64,000 nt of DNA, from NCBI GenBank assembly GCA_008828725.1, contig MEHQ01001076.1:744001-808000 (forward strand), written 5' to 3'. The notes beneath the pieces are model-generated. The model had not been told where the DNA came from. It made no database searches and saw nothing but the letters and a program-made list of their open reading frames with translations. Shown piece after piece: positions 1 to 10,930 of this stretch (position 1 is its first letter; every line of letters starts with the position of its first letter). Origin of the DNA: Saccharina japonica (lineage: Eukaryota > Sar > Phaeophyceae > Laminariales > Laminariaceae). Both the position numbers and the translations under genes were made by a program.

Positions 1-123
1 CTTAGCAGCGTCGACGGCAGCCTTGGCAGCAGCATTAAGTGTGGCCTTTGCGAGTCTCGCGGCTTTCATCTGCTCCGCCTTCAAATTTTTCACCAAGGGC
101 AGTCGTTGGGCATCACCTCTAAC
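1..123 (-). pseudogene. Alanine/lysine-rich coding fragment, continues off left edge
   Basis: Read on the minus strand from 123 to 1, the frame stays open and gives a helical Ala/Lys-rich stretch (KAARLAKATLNAAAKAAVDA is part of it). The same frame with many conservative changes occurs at 27,226-27,435, where it runs on to a stop, so the frame is probably or was once coding. A possible splice acceptor (TAG) lies just upstream at about 124-126. The C-terminal part is outside the window. I do not recognise the protein; it could be the end of a host gene or of a transposon gene carried with the duplication. Confidence 0.4.
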
Positions 124-318
124 CTATGTTCCCTCCGTCATCCCCGAGAGTGCAACACCACAGCAACGGCGAGACCAGTAGCACCCAGTAGCGCCGAGAT
201 GGTGGTGTAGGCAGCAGCCAAACGAGGTGTCTGTCTTGAGGAGGGTGTAGCTCAAGCAGTACAGTGACGAACACGATTCGCCCTCTTGTACGAGTTTGCC
301 CGCATTGTTGGGTGTTCC
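1..318 (-). repeat. Left part of a duplicated segment (second copy at 27,226-27,660)
   Basis: The whole stretch aligns to 27,300-27,660, including the Ala-rich frame and an upstream part with the shared peptide TDTSFGCCLHHH versus RDTSFGCGLHHH. In this copy two transposons split the segment: it continues at 2,638-2,743 and again at 4,186-4,690. Two overlapping minus-strand frames are similar between copies in 124-318, so the coding frame there is undecided. Confidence 0.75.
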
Positions 319-572
319 AAGGGCGCACAAAAAAAACATTTCGACACCACACACCCAAAAACTTTATTTTGGACCTCTCAAGGGGGGAGGGGGGGTACGA
401 CGGACCCACCCCCCACCTCATAACGCCACACAATATCCTATATAAAACATCCCTATACTGAATCCTATATAATACCAAGGGGGGCACAGCCTAGGGGGGT
501 ACTACAGTACACGCAGCCCCCTAAGAGCAGACAGGCACCGACCGTGGAAGAGACAGAGAGAGAGAGATCACG

Positions 573-770
573 ATGAACACTGTCTGCGTGGTTCAAGGAG
601 CCCTATCCAAGGCCCCCTTCGATAAGGTTGCTTGGCTAGAACGCGTCTGCGGAAAGCCAGCGGACGGCTCAGAGTTAAGTTGCTGCTGCGGGCACAACTT
701 CGGCGACGGTTCAGGAATGGACGAGGGCAGAGCCATTGGGCATGAGACTTCGGATGAGCACAGAGAGTGA
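573..770 (+). CDS. Possible 5' exon inside the MULE-like element
   Basis: A 65-codon frame opens at ATG 573 and has six cysteines, including a CCCG cluster. Its stop overlaps a donor-like GTGAGT near 765, so it could be an exon rather than a whole protein. It lies on the same strand as the larger zinc-finger ORF downstream in the element. I could not find a phase-compatible acceptor that links the two with certainty. No family recognised. Confidence 0.2.
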   Translation: MNTVCVVQGALSKAPFDKVAWLERVCGKPADGSELSCCCGHNFGDGSGMDEGRAIGHETSDEHRE

Positions 771-964
771 GTGCAGATAAATGAGGACTGTAGAAGCATA
801 TCGTGTGCCTCGCAGCCATTGTCGCAGCAGCAGTAAGAAGATGAAAGACTCAGTTCGGTTGATACATGTTCGCAGACAAATGCGGCGAAATAAATTCGGT
901 CAATCGTGGACACTCCTCATCTGCTGTGCGACTGCGTGTGTAGTGTTGTACAGCTTCCCGCCGC

Positions 965-2134
965 GTGTGTCGTGCTGCCTCCTGTGTAGTTGGCAGCAGC
1001 AGTCGCAGAAGCCTCAGCAGCAGTAGCAGACGCGGCACAATAAAGTTTTCTCCTAAATATGAAATGCAGCACATGGGTGGACACATCCTTGAGGATGAGG
1101 TAAGACCCTCGCAAGCGAGTGCATTTGGTGTTGAAGTATCCGCGGAAAATTGACGGCTTACTGCACCCAGAGGACTGCCGGACGTACCTGAAGGAAACCT
1201 GACCATGTTTTATCTTGTGGTTTTTTTTATGAAACTGTCCCTCCCACAGAGCCTACGGCAGCGCAACACGTGCGACTTTTGCGGCGGCAAGGTTGGGAGA
1301 ATGTGCAAGACGTGGATTGAAGTACCAAGGATCGGGAAAGCTGCACCTCAGATACATTACAACTGTCGTCTCGCGCCCAAGTTGGACTCGCATAGAAGTC
1401 TCGTTGCTTTAGGCCTATCAGCGGCGTCAAAGTTCACGTCATCGACCCCATGCACTAACGTACCCCTGAAGTGCAAGTTTTGCAGCCCTGCAGAGTGGGT
1501 GTGGAAATACTGCATGTCCCATCACGTAGAAGGGCAGCATTCCACTTCGTTGGCTCTGAACAAAGCAGACCTCAACACTGCGACATTCGAAAGCAGCTTT
1601 GACGTAAGCAAGACAGAGAAGGAGGCGGTGGCGAAACGGATGCCAAAGGGCAAGGCTGCCAGAGCCCCCGTAGCACGCCGAACGGTCTCCCATCAGAAGA
1701 GTAAGGGTTCCATAGCCCCCGCAGCACGCCGCAAGGTCTCACAGCACGACAGGGGGTCAGATGAGTCAGACGACTCAGAGAGAGGAGGAGAGGAGAGAGA
1801 AGGAGGAAGAGGAGGAGGAGGAGGAGGAGGAAGAGGAGGAGGAGGAGGAGGAGGAGGAGGAGGAGGAGAGAAGGAGGAGGAAGAGGAGGAGGAAGGAGGA
1901 GAGAAGGAGGAAGGAGATAGGAGAGGAGGAGATAAGGAAGCAAGGCAGGAGGAGAGAGAGGAGGAGGAGAGGAGGGAGGGAGGAGAGGAGAGGAGGATAA
2001 GGGCAGGAGGAGGAGCAGGAGGAAGAGGAGGAGGGGACAAGGAGGAGAAAGAGGAGGAAGAGCAGTCGGAAGAGAAGAGGGACGGGGGGGGAGGGGAGGA
2101 GAAGAGGAAGACGACAAGGCGACCGCAAGGATGA
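965..2134 (+). CDS. Spliced ORF with zinc-binding-like motifs and Gly/Glu-rich tail, carried by the element
   Basis: An exon ending at 1,099 (GAG followed by GTAAGA) and an exon starting at 1,250 (polypyrimidine tract then CCCACAG) join in phase 0, giving an intron of 150 bp; 965 is the first ATG of the frame. Exon 2 shows a C-x2-C motif (TCDFCGG) with later Cys and His, then a C-x2-C...H-x4/5-H motif (KCKFC...HHVEGQH) resembling a C2H2 or BED-like finger. A basic stretch follows, and then about 120 residues of Gly/Glu/Arg low complexity coded by the GAG-rich tract, stopping at 2,134. No transposase catalytic motif is seen. It may be a DNA-binding accessory protein of the element or a captured host fragment. 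The low-complexity tail may be partly a repeat artefact. Confidence 0.4.
1770..2115 (+). repeat. Polypurine GAG/GGA-rich tract
   Basis: Almost uninterrupted purines on the plus strand, mostly GAG and GGA triplets, inside the zinc-finger ORF and the transposon. Long antisense Ser/Pro/Leu-rich frames here are a by-product of the composition. Confidence 0.9.
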
Positions 2135-2743
2135 AACAAGACGAACGCCGGGGGGACGAAGGGAGGGGGTGAAGGAGGCGAAGGGGAGACAAGAGGGGAC
2201 GGGCGGGGAGTAGCAGCAACGGTAGCGAGACACCGGGCGTGAACGTGGGAAAACCCGTGCGCAAGAGTAGGCGGGGCGGAACGATCACGCAAAGCGTTCG
2301 CCAGACAGATATTGGCAGTCTTCGATGATTACGTTCCTCGTCGTGGAGTGTTTTCCAGTCCATTTGACTCAATCAAGCACGATGGCTTGTTTTCGTGACT
2401 GAAATATTAAGATATTTGTTGTTGTTGTCGAGGCACCTTGGTGGGGGGTTGAATCCAAGCAGTTTTCTATGTATTAATCAAGTACCTTGAAAGACATTTT
2501 TGTGTGAGAGTTGGTGAGAGGGGAACAGTCAAGAAATTCACCAAAAAGGAAAAAACAAAACTTTTTTTTCGTCCCTCCGGGGGGGGGGGGGGGGGTAGTG
2601 TGGTGTGTGTGCGGGATAACTTTTTTTGTGCGTCCTTGGGTGTTCCATGTAATATGCGATAAAAAAACAGGGATGAATTCGAAAAGTTGTATAATTTTCC
2701 AAAAAAGTTGTATAAATTTTCAAAATGTTTCTTGAATATACTA

Positions 2744-4185
2744 CAGGGGTCCGCATCTGAGTTTTCCCCCGAAATTTATAAGAAATTTCTAGATCCGTTT
2801 TTGTTTTTTCGTAGATTCAGAAAAAAAACGAACAGCCCAGAATGAAGATACGTTTCAAAACCAAAGGCATTTTGCCCCACCGATTCGTATGACGAAACAG
2901 AAGGCATGCTCGGTAGCACAAGGAACTGGAGCTCCCTTCTACCCAATGCCGGCGTCATTTGAGCCGTTGTGGCCGGCACACTGATCTCCGTTCTGCCGGT
3001 AAGGCTTGTGTCTCCGAGCTGCTGCAAATCTGCAAATCGCTCGTCCCGAGTACGCCCTCTAACAAAATTAATGGGGCTCGAGCCAGCATCTTAGCCCAAC
3101 GAAGCCATGGGCGGCAGGCACCCCACAACCCACGGGGTCATTTTAACCTCGGCCATTTCGAATTTCGTTGCTTGCATCGCTCGCGAGGTCAATCTGCTCG
3201 TACTCGTTCGTATCAGACGTGAGTGGAGTCGCGGCGCGTCAGTTTTCGTTTACATCATCCTCGTAGATCAGAGGCTGAAACCTCGCTGATGGAGGCTTCT
3301 GTTTGGCTGCGACGACTTAAGGGCCGTCTGCCGAGATCAGAGGGACAACTTGACAGGCTGGAGCTGGTCATGGGGTGCCTTGGCGAGTGAGAACGAGCTG
3401 CTCTTCGAAGTCGGTCCTTGATTTGTTCTGTTGAGTTTTTCGGGGTATATCTCTCTCTTGGAGAATCTGGACAGAGGGTAGCCCTACGTCTGAAAGACGC
3501 GACCATTTGCGTCGCCGATTACTCTCCTCAAACCCTCTAGTAGAGGACAACAGCCACGACAAATGTGCCTTGCGCCCCTCTTTCTTAGGTCGAGCACGAG
3601 TTGCACCTACAAGCAGCCGAATCTGCGTAAGTTTCCTGAATCGGTGAAAATATATTATTGTTGATATTTTGGTTCGAGTACTCGAAATTTGCGTATCTCT
3701 TACAGCAGTACCTGCAACGAACGAGTACGAGGAAATTGAGACAGCGAACGATACAAGCAACGAAATTGGAAACGGCCGACGTTTCAATGACCCTGTGGCG
3801 TGTGGCGTGCTTGTCAACCTTGGTTTCGTTGGGCTAAGAGGCTGGCTCGAGCCCCATTAGTTTTGTTAGAGGGCGTACTCGGGAAGAGTGATTTGCAGAT
3901 TTGCAGCAGCTCGAAGACACAAGCCTTGCCGGCAGATCGGGGAGCAGTGTGCCGGCCACAAGGCATCAAATCACGCCGGGATTGGGTAGAAGGGAGCTCC
4001 AGTTCCTTGTGTTACCAAGCATGTCTTCTTTTTCGTCATGTCAATCGGTGGGGTAAAATGCCTTTGGTTTTCATATAATACTGATATTCATTCTGGGCTG
4101 TTCGTTTTTGTTTGTCATTCTACAATTTTTGTTTTGTTTTTATAACTCTTCCTAATTTTCGGGAAAGCTCAGGTGCGGGCCCCTG
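2744..4185. mobile_element. Foldback transposon with long inverted arms
   Basis: The left end CAGGGGTCCGCATCTGAG and the right end read inverted, CAGGGGCCCGCACCTGAG, begin arms that remain similar for about 480 bp (roughly 2,744-3,220 and 3,700-4,185), for example AAGGAACTGGAGCTCCC and TAATGGGGCTCGAGCCAGC in both. The loop of about 480 bp has no recognisable coding content. A minus-strand frame at 3,368-3,817 (149 codons) runs from arm into loop and matches nothing I know. The flanks show no clean target duplication (ACTA left, TTTA right), and the related segment near 27,715 looks like an empty site. The superfamily is undecided. Confidence 0.8.
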
Positions 4186-4690
4186 TTTAAACCTCTGCAT
4201 CTACGTCCCAGTCGCTGCATTGGGCCGTTTCGAGTGAAACCACGCTTATTCGAAAGTACATACCCTCGAGATTCTGTGGTACTGCAGTCTATGTGTGCAC
4301 GCGCTCTAGGTGCGCCGTAATCGTATGGTACTTGTACCATACCAATCTTTGTTCGACATTTAAAAATTAAAACATTCGACAAAACAAAATACTCAAACAA
4401 CCACCCTCCGTGTATCTATCTCGAACATTCTTAATGCGTGTAGTTTGTTGTGAACCGATTATGCGAGGCTGTCAGTTGCAGCCCAAAACGAATCTTAGAT
4501 GATACGTAATCGGTTGTTTTGGCTCTGGTGACCCCGGCACGGCATTCTCTGTTCTGGACGGCATACTACAGTAGCTCAGTCGATATCGTACATCTATCTG
4601 TGACGTATGTACTGATAATCGACTTTGCCTTCCTGCACGTGATTGTGGACAAGGGCTTCTGTCCGCTTCACAAATGGAATGTATCATTCA
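4186..4690 (-). repeat. Right part of the duplicated segment plus an inverted S3 fragment
   Basis: Positions 4,190-4,405 match 27,720-27,935. From about 4,410 the sequence is the reverse complement of the end of block S3 (compare 22,390-22,620, 48,340-48,600, 60,640-60,860). Homology to S3 stops near 4,690, where the sequence switches to forward-oriented intron sequence of the cysteine-rich gene. The join is a rearrangement breakpoint. Confidence 0.75.
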
Positions 4691-4861
4691 ACACTCTTCC
4701 ACTAAGTGACTGCCATGCAATGAACGATCTCCAAGGTGCGGTCGTAACATGTTTACGTTCTAAGCTCCACGCCATGTTCTCTGCTATTCGAGGATTGCGG
4801 GGCTAATAACGCGACATCATTGAAATCACAGTACGTGGGCCGCTGTGATGGGTTTTTGCAG

Positions 4862-5083
4862 TTTTGGCGTCAAGCAGGGCACATTGCGACTCCTTCAAGT
4901 GCGCCGACGTCTACGCTTTGATAAACCGCGCCAGCCCCGTGCAGTGTAGTAACAACGGGTTCAAGTGCTGCGACATAGTATGCTCGAGCTTCGGCTGCCC
5001 CTCGTCCTACTCTCCGGTGAAATACTCCGACGCCATCCCGTGCAAGAAGTCTGGATGTATCGAAGACCGCCGGTGCCAGACGG
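4862..5083 (+). pseudogene. Orphan two-repeat exon of the cysteine-rich family
   Basis: After a TTTTTGCAG acceptor the exon opens in phase 1 and codes two 32-residue repeats (CDSFKCADVY..., then CSSFGCPSSYSPVKYSDA...), ending in phase 1 at GTACGT. Most repeat cysteines are kept, but the last CC of the second repeat reads RC and the spacing of the first repeat is slightly off. There is no signal-peptide exon on this side of the window. Upstream sequence is an inverted S3 piece and downstream exons are decayed, so this is most likely a relic. Confidence 0.7.
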
Positions 5084-5529
5084 GTACGTAAGATGCTCCC
5101 CAAAACGACGTCGCAGGTATTTGTCTAGAATATCACGTATATTCCTGGTATTCCGATGCCCTGACATACTGCACATGCACAGTGTCCATACACGCAGACA
5201 CCGTCATATAATATTCTACAGTAGGTGGTTTTCACTCCCGTCTAAAAACATACTGGTGCTCAATATGTCCCCGCGTGACAGAATCACTGCTACACTACGT
5301 ATGTATATTAAGGAAGTGCGTCGTATTTTCTCCAGATAAAGAGCTACCGTCGATATCCCTGTACCAAACCGTCGACGGTGTATGTATTACCGTTGTCTCC
5401 TTGCGACTGATGACGATAGCGATGAAAGAACTACAGACCGTTTTTTTCCGCCTCCTTGGAGGTATCGGGCGTTCATGCTGTGCTCGACAACCTCAACAAT
5501 AAGGAGAGTAAAAATATAATTACAGGAGT

Positions 5530-5647
5530 CCCAAGGCTGTGACGTCGTCTACTCGAGCTTTAACTGACCTCGTGACTATTCCCGCTATAGCATTAGATGA
5601 CTGTATCCGACGATACCTTATTACGGTATAGCTATGGTACCAGACGG
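5530..5647 (+). pseudogene. Decayed second half of a repeat exon
   Basis: The stretch still reads CDVVYSSFN, a stop, then PRDYS, which aligns to the CDIVCSSFGCPSSYS part of the exon at 4,862-5,083. It ends with ACCAGACGG followed by GTAAGAAC, matching the exon end CCAGACGG followed by GTACGT. In-frame stops and lost cysteines make it a pseudo-exon. The hAT element sits immediately after its splice donor. Confidence 0.6.
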
Positions 5648-5655
5648 GTAAGAAC

Positions 5656-6916
5656 TAGAGTTGCACCCCGTCTGACTGGGACCCGGGTACCCGGTGGCGG
5701 GTACCCGGAATCGTCGGACCCGGATTGGACCCGGGTCCGTTCACGGACCCACGGGTATTTGGAACCCGGGTACCCGGGTACCCGATATTTGTACTTTACG
5801 GAGCCCCCAAACCTGGGGTATACATACACTGCTATGCCCCTACAGGGCAGGAGCAGAGAGCAGAGAGCAGAGCGATACGTTTCAGCGGTTGCTTGCCTTT
5901 TGATGCAAGACGCAACACTTGATTAATGTCTGGCGGGTAGCCGCTCTCATTTACCATTTATGTTTTGGTTTGTTCTTAGACTTTCTCCCGGTATTCAGAA
6001 GTGCAAACGTCGATGTTGCTGTTCGCAGAGAGACCAATAATTAATGTATTTCATTGCGGAAATGAGACCAAACGCCATGGTTTTCCAGCTGAGTTGATGT
6101 TGGGATGTTACAGCGAGATCTGTTTTGTTCATGTGCTACGAAGTCTATTTGGTTGCAGCAGTGTGAGCGAAGGTTTCTCAGCATTTCTTACTTCGCAGGG
6201 TGTTTGTCGCATGTTTTGTTTGATGCAAGCAATTATCTTCGAAGGATTTTCCTGATGACTTGGCGTCGTAGCGTAAGAAAAAAGGGAAGAAGGAAACGTT
6301 TATGATGATTGCTTTTATTTCGTCTCCCCGAATCCGGAAAATATATAATTTCCCCCCCGGCACGAGTTTTTACAGAAGTAGTCTAGACTATACTCACTGT
6401 GGTTGAACCCCCATCACCCCCCCCCTGTAAATTCACATGTACAATTCGAGTTCGAAACCAATACGTGGGCTCTACAGCAGTACTACTACGACGGCGGTAC
6501 CGAGGACACTGAGCAGCGGCTGCAACAGCAGTATAGAGCACCAGCAGTAGTAGTAGAGCAGTCAACCCAGCATCGAAGAGGTGATTTCAACAGCCCACAC
6601 AAGAAACTCCCCACGCCTCTCCTCGGTGCCGAAGAGAATACCCCTACTTGCCCTCTGCCCTCTTTCTATTGGCATCGTTTATCGAGAGATACGAAATTGA
6701 AGTCATGCCCTCCCACCTCCCACATTATGCCTTACCATGCCGCCTGAGGAGATGTTCAGGCCGCTCAAAACGCTAAAAGGGGGAGCAAATATGTATATAT
6801 AACCCGGGTACCCGTCTCAGCCGGGGGGCCGGGTACCCGGGTCCGGGTCCGGGTCCACCCCCCCCCAGCCGGGTCGGGTACCCGGGTCCAAATTTTGAGG
6901 CCGGGGTGCAACTCTA
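5656..6916. mobile_element. Non-autonomous hAT-type transposon
   Basis: Terminal inverted repeats TAGAGTTGCACCCC (left) and its complement GGGGTGCAACTCTA (right) are perfect over 14 bp. The flanks carry a perfect 8 bp duplication, GTAAGAAC, at 5,648-5,655 and 6,917-6,924. An 8 bp duplication and TAGAGTTGCA-type ends are hallmarks of the hAT superfamily. Both subterminal regions are packed with CCCGGGTACCCGG-like repeats (5,680-5,790 and 6,800-6,900), plausible transposase-binding sites. The interior has no transposase; a 114-codon frame at 6,403-6,747 is not recognised. Confidence 0.9.
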
Positions 6917-7279
6917 GTAAGAACCATTCTCGAAAACAGTACAATATCATATTTCAATATTGTTTGGTATGTCATTAACATTTCCTTGGACACCGAAGCT
7001 GGCGGCGTGTAGTGTTGTGCGGCATGTTTTCCACGGAGAAAATCGTCCTAACGGTCTCGCTCGTTTCTGCTATGTCCTCGAAAGCATACTCTTCGCCACG
7101 ACTAGACCGTTATCCCAATGAAACCGCCCCTGCTCATACTGTAAAAGCCCAGAACATCCATTCAGCGACCGTATAGGCTGCCCGGTTGGTAAAGACGCTT
7201 TGGTGGGCTTTGGCCTAATACGGTATACTTATCCCACGTAAACAAAGAACCAGTGTTGTACCGTGGTATGATCCAGCGT

Positions 7280-7371
7280 TGACATCCCTACTGACGAGTC
7301 GCTGGTGGCATTCGCAGAGATTGCCGTATGCAAGGACACTGGCTGCACCATAGACGTTTGCTGCAAGACGG
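7280..7371 (+). pseudogene. Half repeat of the cysteine-rich family
   Basis: The frame DESLVAFAEIAVCKDTGC, then TIDVCC and KT before a degenerate donor (ACGGTACAT), matches the second half of a family repeat, with C-x4-C-x4-CC spacing. The sequence upstream to 6,925 shows no other recognisable repeat. It is probably a later exon of the same relic gene as the exon at 4,862. Confidence 0.5.
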
Positions 7372-7375
7372 TACA

Positions 7376-9045
7376 TATTACTTACCATGACCGTTACATC
7401 ATCAATATTGACGATTTTTTACATGTCATTATCATCTCTCTGTCTTAAACAAAAAGCCAGAGTTCAGAAGACGGCGGCAGCGGTTCCACGTACCAACCCT
7501 GTGACGGATCTACAAGCTTTGATATGTCCAAGAAAGCCAGACGTGTGGCAATATATAATTACCTTTCCGATCACACCGCCTTGATGATGTGTTGATGACC
7601 TCAGGAGATTCCATACGGCGATTCCATCCAGCGCTCAGCCAAGAAAGTTTGGGTGATCGGAGAGTGTTAAACTCTATGCATGGTGCAATGAGGAACAATG
7701 TTGCGACATACTTTTTTCGAACTTCGATTGCTCTCGCATCTCTGCGAACGATACCTATGACAATATCGTATGCGACCCGTCTTGGTTCACCTCCGACAAG
7801 TGCTGCCACTCCAGTCAGTCTGAGGCGTTTTTATCATCAGGGTGTACCTGAATTGTCCCGTTTCAAGAACCGACCACATCGTCAAGCCCTAGTGCACTAA
7901 AGGGAATATGATATTAAACCGTTGCATGCGCGTAGTTCTCGTTTTCTCCCTAGTGTATCGAGTAAAGTTAGACGGCGACCACTCGCGTTTGCTGACGGTT
8001 GCATATTGACAGTCGTTTCTGTGGTTAGCCGTCAACCTCGAGGGATTGAGCGCATCGTGTCTGTGTTTGCGTGTTTTCATCACACCGGTATTGGCGGCAC
8101 GAGAACCGTAGAGAACGCTCCGAGCGTGTAGAATCCCGAAACGTCTTCGTAAATCAAACGAGCACCTGGATATCATTGGTGTATGGCCGTGCGGAATCTA
8201 AAAGTCTAAATAAACCAGTTGACGTCGTATGGTATTTTACAAAGCATCAATATGGCAGCACCGTTGACAATCAGTAAACGTTGTTTGTTCGGAATATTTT
8301 TGCAATCCGGCAGGCAGACCACGTCTTGACAGCGGACCGATTCCCAGATGAAAGCACCACGTGGCATACGCAAGCACAGGTTTATCATAAAAACAAGACG
8401 CATACACGTTACCACCGTCGACGCTTTCAATTGAAATAGTCCATGTGGTTGTTGAAAGGGTTCAAACGTGGGCGTCCCAAATATGCCACCCGCCTGCTGA
8501 CCTATGGCGCATCCGCCTTCAACTCTACAGGCGAACTCATGTAGCTGACGTATGAAGACAAAAACGACGTCACTTCTAGCCCCGAAAGCAAACCACATTG
8601 CGCACGTAGTCCGAAGTCTTGCTTGATCGTATTTCGACTACATTCATGCTACCCATCGCAAATGATACTAGGGACAGATGTACTCGCACCAGTTGCATTA
8701 ACGATATATTGAGACGGGTACGCACTTCTACCAGAACAAATCGTTAATATTCCGGAACCAAACCTGTCCCCCCAGAGTCAGCGTCGCGCGCGCATCGCTT
8801 GTCGACGGTACGGTGCATTAATCAGTTTTAGTTGGGTTGAAGACTCAATCGTTGTCGCGCACAGATCCTCCGACAACCCGCTGACGACTCACAAAACAGA
8901 TATTCAACTCTGGGTAAACCGTATTCCTCTCTCAGACGAATAGGCCGTCCGAACGTGTGTGATATGATAAGTACGTCCAGCTTTCCTCTAGGATATTTCA
9001 GGTAACAGTTTAGCACGTGGAAACCATACATTTGTCAGAATGAGC
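7376..9045. other. Region without recognised genes
   Basis: I see no repeat-family domain, transposon end or duplication partner here. The longest frame (minus, 8,206-8,598, 130 codons) resembles nothing I know and could be chance. Confidence 0.5.
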
Positions 9046-9049
9046 TTAC

Positions 9050-9935
9050 CATGAAATTCACCGTTCAAATCGTGTTTTTTGCACTAAGCCCGAGCAATTT
9101 TACTTGGATCACTTCAACAGCGTTTCGGGGGTCGTCACACTTACCCACAACCCAGCTGAGGGGTATGTATGTTCTGTGTTGTGTAATTTGTATTGGATAT
9201 GTGCCCGAGTTGTTCTGGTATCATGCTGTAAAAAATCTATAAATGTTTGTCAATGGCAATGTCCCAAGAAGAAATTCGCCGTCAAGGAGCCAGTTTATCG
9301 GACATGTGAAATGAAACAAGAACATGAAACAGGAACACAAAGATTAGTACTGTTGTATACGGTGAAAATTGTGAAAAACACTCCGAATGTGGGCATCGCA
9401 TCTATTATTTCACCTGCAGAAGAGGCAACTACTAAATATCGAGGGAGTTGCCGTTCGAAACGAGCCAGGCAGTTGCGACTGTGTTGGATGTTGACTCATC
9501 TCCCGGTAGGAGTTGGGAAGATTTTGGCTCAAATGTGTTATGACCAGCTGAGAACTTCTAATTAAACATTACCGGTGACCATGATCATTTGCGGCTATAT
9601 ATACTTTTGGCACCATGTAGCTCGCAAATGGCTTGATCGGGCTGCGCCAAACATGTTCTCCGGTGTCGTGGTTTGGGTGAGCCATTGGGCTCATAATAAG
9701 AGGAGCTCATGAAAGGTGTCGCCACCTCTACTGAGGCATTCTCACTGTTGAAACTTTTTTCTTTCGACACGTGCACTCTCGTTCAGGGGATGCGCACCAG
9801 CCGGCTGACGTTTCTCTTTTACACAGCTGTTCACATAGTCCCTTCCCGCGTGATCGTCAAGACCACAAATGTTCGCACGTTTACACCCCCCAGCTCACGT
9901 GTCGTCCAATGGTGACAATCCGCTGTGACGTTATC
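9050..9935 (+). repeat. Block S1, first tandem unit (module A)
   Basis: Matches the next unit (9,960-10,930) over several landmarks: the CCCAGCTGAGG box, the CGAAACG...CAGGCAGT stretch, the CCCGGTAGG...TTGGGAA box, and the CTCATGAAA...TGTCGCCACCTCTA stretch. Other S1 copies lie at 24,450-25,419, 50,280-51,430 and, inverted, 36,190-37,140. Confidence 0.8.
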
Positions 9936-9959
9936 ACTGGCAAATAAAAACGAGCAGGC

Positions 9960-10930
9960 TCCCATGCCTGGTACGCATCACCGTGCCTCTTGCTGTATAC
10001 AACATAACAACCGCTGGGAGCAGAGGCTAGAGAGGTCCATTATATTCTGGAAAAACAACAGGGTTTTGGGTATCGAAATACTGTACGTGACTTCAACCCA
10101 GCTGAGGTGTATGTTTGTTCAGCGTCCTAAAATATGCCATGGGTTTACCAGAGTTCTTCTGATATCATGGTATAACTTATCTTGAAAGGTTACACGATGT
10201 TGGGCAGTGGGGCCGCTTTCAGCTTGACAATGACAATGTCCCAACCATACGTCATGAGTGAACACATATATCGGCTATGTGGAATAACCCAACAACAAAC
10301 GGGTACACACATGTGAATATAGTAACATATTCTCGATTATGCGCATCGCATCAATTCTTGCAACTATAAAGGAGGCGAATACTACATGTCGAGGCAATTG
10401 CCCTTCGAAACGTACCGGGCAGTGTCCATGGTGTTGGGCGTTGACTCACCCCCCGGTAGGGGTTGATAACGTTTTGGCTCAACTGGTTTATGACCAATTT
10501 AGACCCTCAAATGAGAATCGTCCAGCGAGCATGATCCTTTCCTGGTGTACCGAAGTATTGTTTTTGGCACCAGGTAGCTCGCACACTGTTGATCGGGCTG
10601 CGCAAAACATATTATATGTGGTCGTGGTTTGGGTGTGGTTTTGAGATCCTCATGAGAGTTGCTCATGAAATGTGTCGCCACCTCTATCGAGGCATTCTCG
10701 TTATTGACAATTCTTCTCTCGACAGAAGCACCCTCGTTCAGGGCATGCGCAGAAATCGGCGGGCGTTAGACTGGTACACAGCTGTTCACATAGTCCTTTC
10801 GCTCGTGATCGTTAAGACCGCGCATGTACGTATTTCTATAACCCCAACTGTCATGTGGGTTTCCGATGGTTGCAGTACGCTGGCAAACGCGCGAAGACGT
10901 TGACGGCATTGATGACTATACTGCCATCTT
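9960..10930 (+). repeat. Block S1, second tandem unit (module A)
   Basis: Begins near GTACGCATCACCGTGCCTCT, shared with 24,455, 50,285 and 62,735 (degenerate). It is followed directly by block S2. The antisense frame discussed for 50,825-51,415 is present but broken here. Confidence 0.8.

Larger units (their letters stand above)
319..2637. mobile_element. Terminal-inverted-repeat DNA transposon, MULE-like by target duplication
   Basis: The left end AAGGGCGCACAAAAAAA and the right end, read inverted, AAGGACGCACAAAAAAA match; looser similarity (C/A-rich, CACACACC) continues inward for about 35 bp. The target GGGTGTTCC is duplicated at 310-318 and 2,638-2,646; it can be read as 10 bp because the first A is ambiguous. 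The related segment near 27,630 has a single, uninterrupted GGGTGTTCC, which is the empty site. A 9-10 bp duplication is typical of Mutator-like elements. No transposase is visible, so this copy is non-autonomous or carries a captured gene. The interior has a zinc-finger-like spliced ORF and a long polypurine tract. Confidence 0.85.

Noticed and set aside
1572-2372. Antisense Ser/Pro/Leu-rich frames over the polypurine tract
   Set aside because: Composition artefact of the GAG tract.
6433-6450. GAGTTCGAAACC and similar B-box-like words (also near 2,446 and 33,198)
   Set aside because: No A box, cloverleaf or acceptor stem could be built around them.
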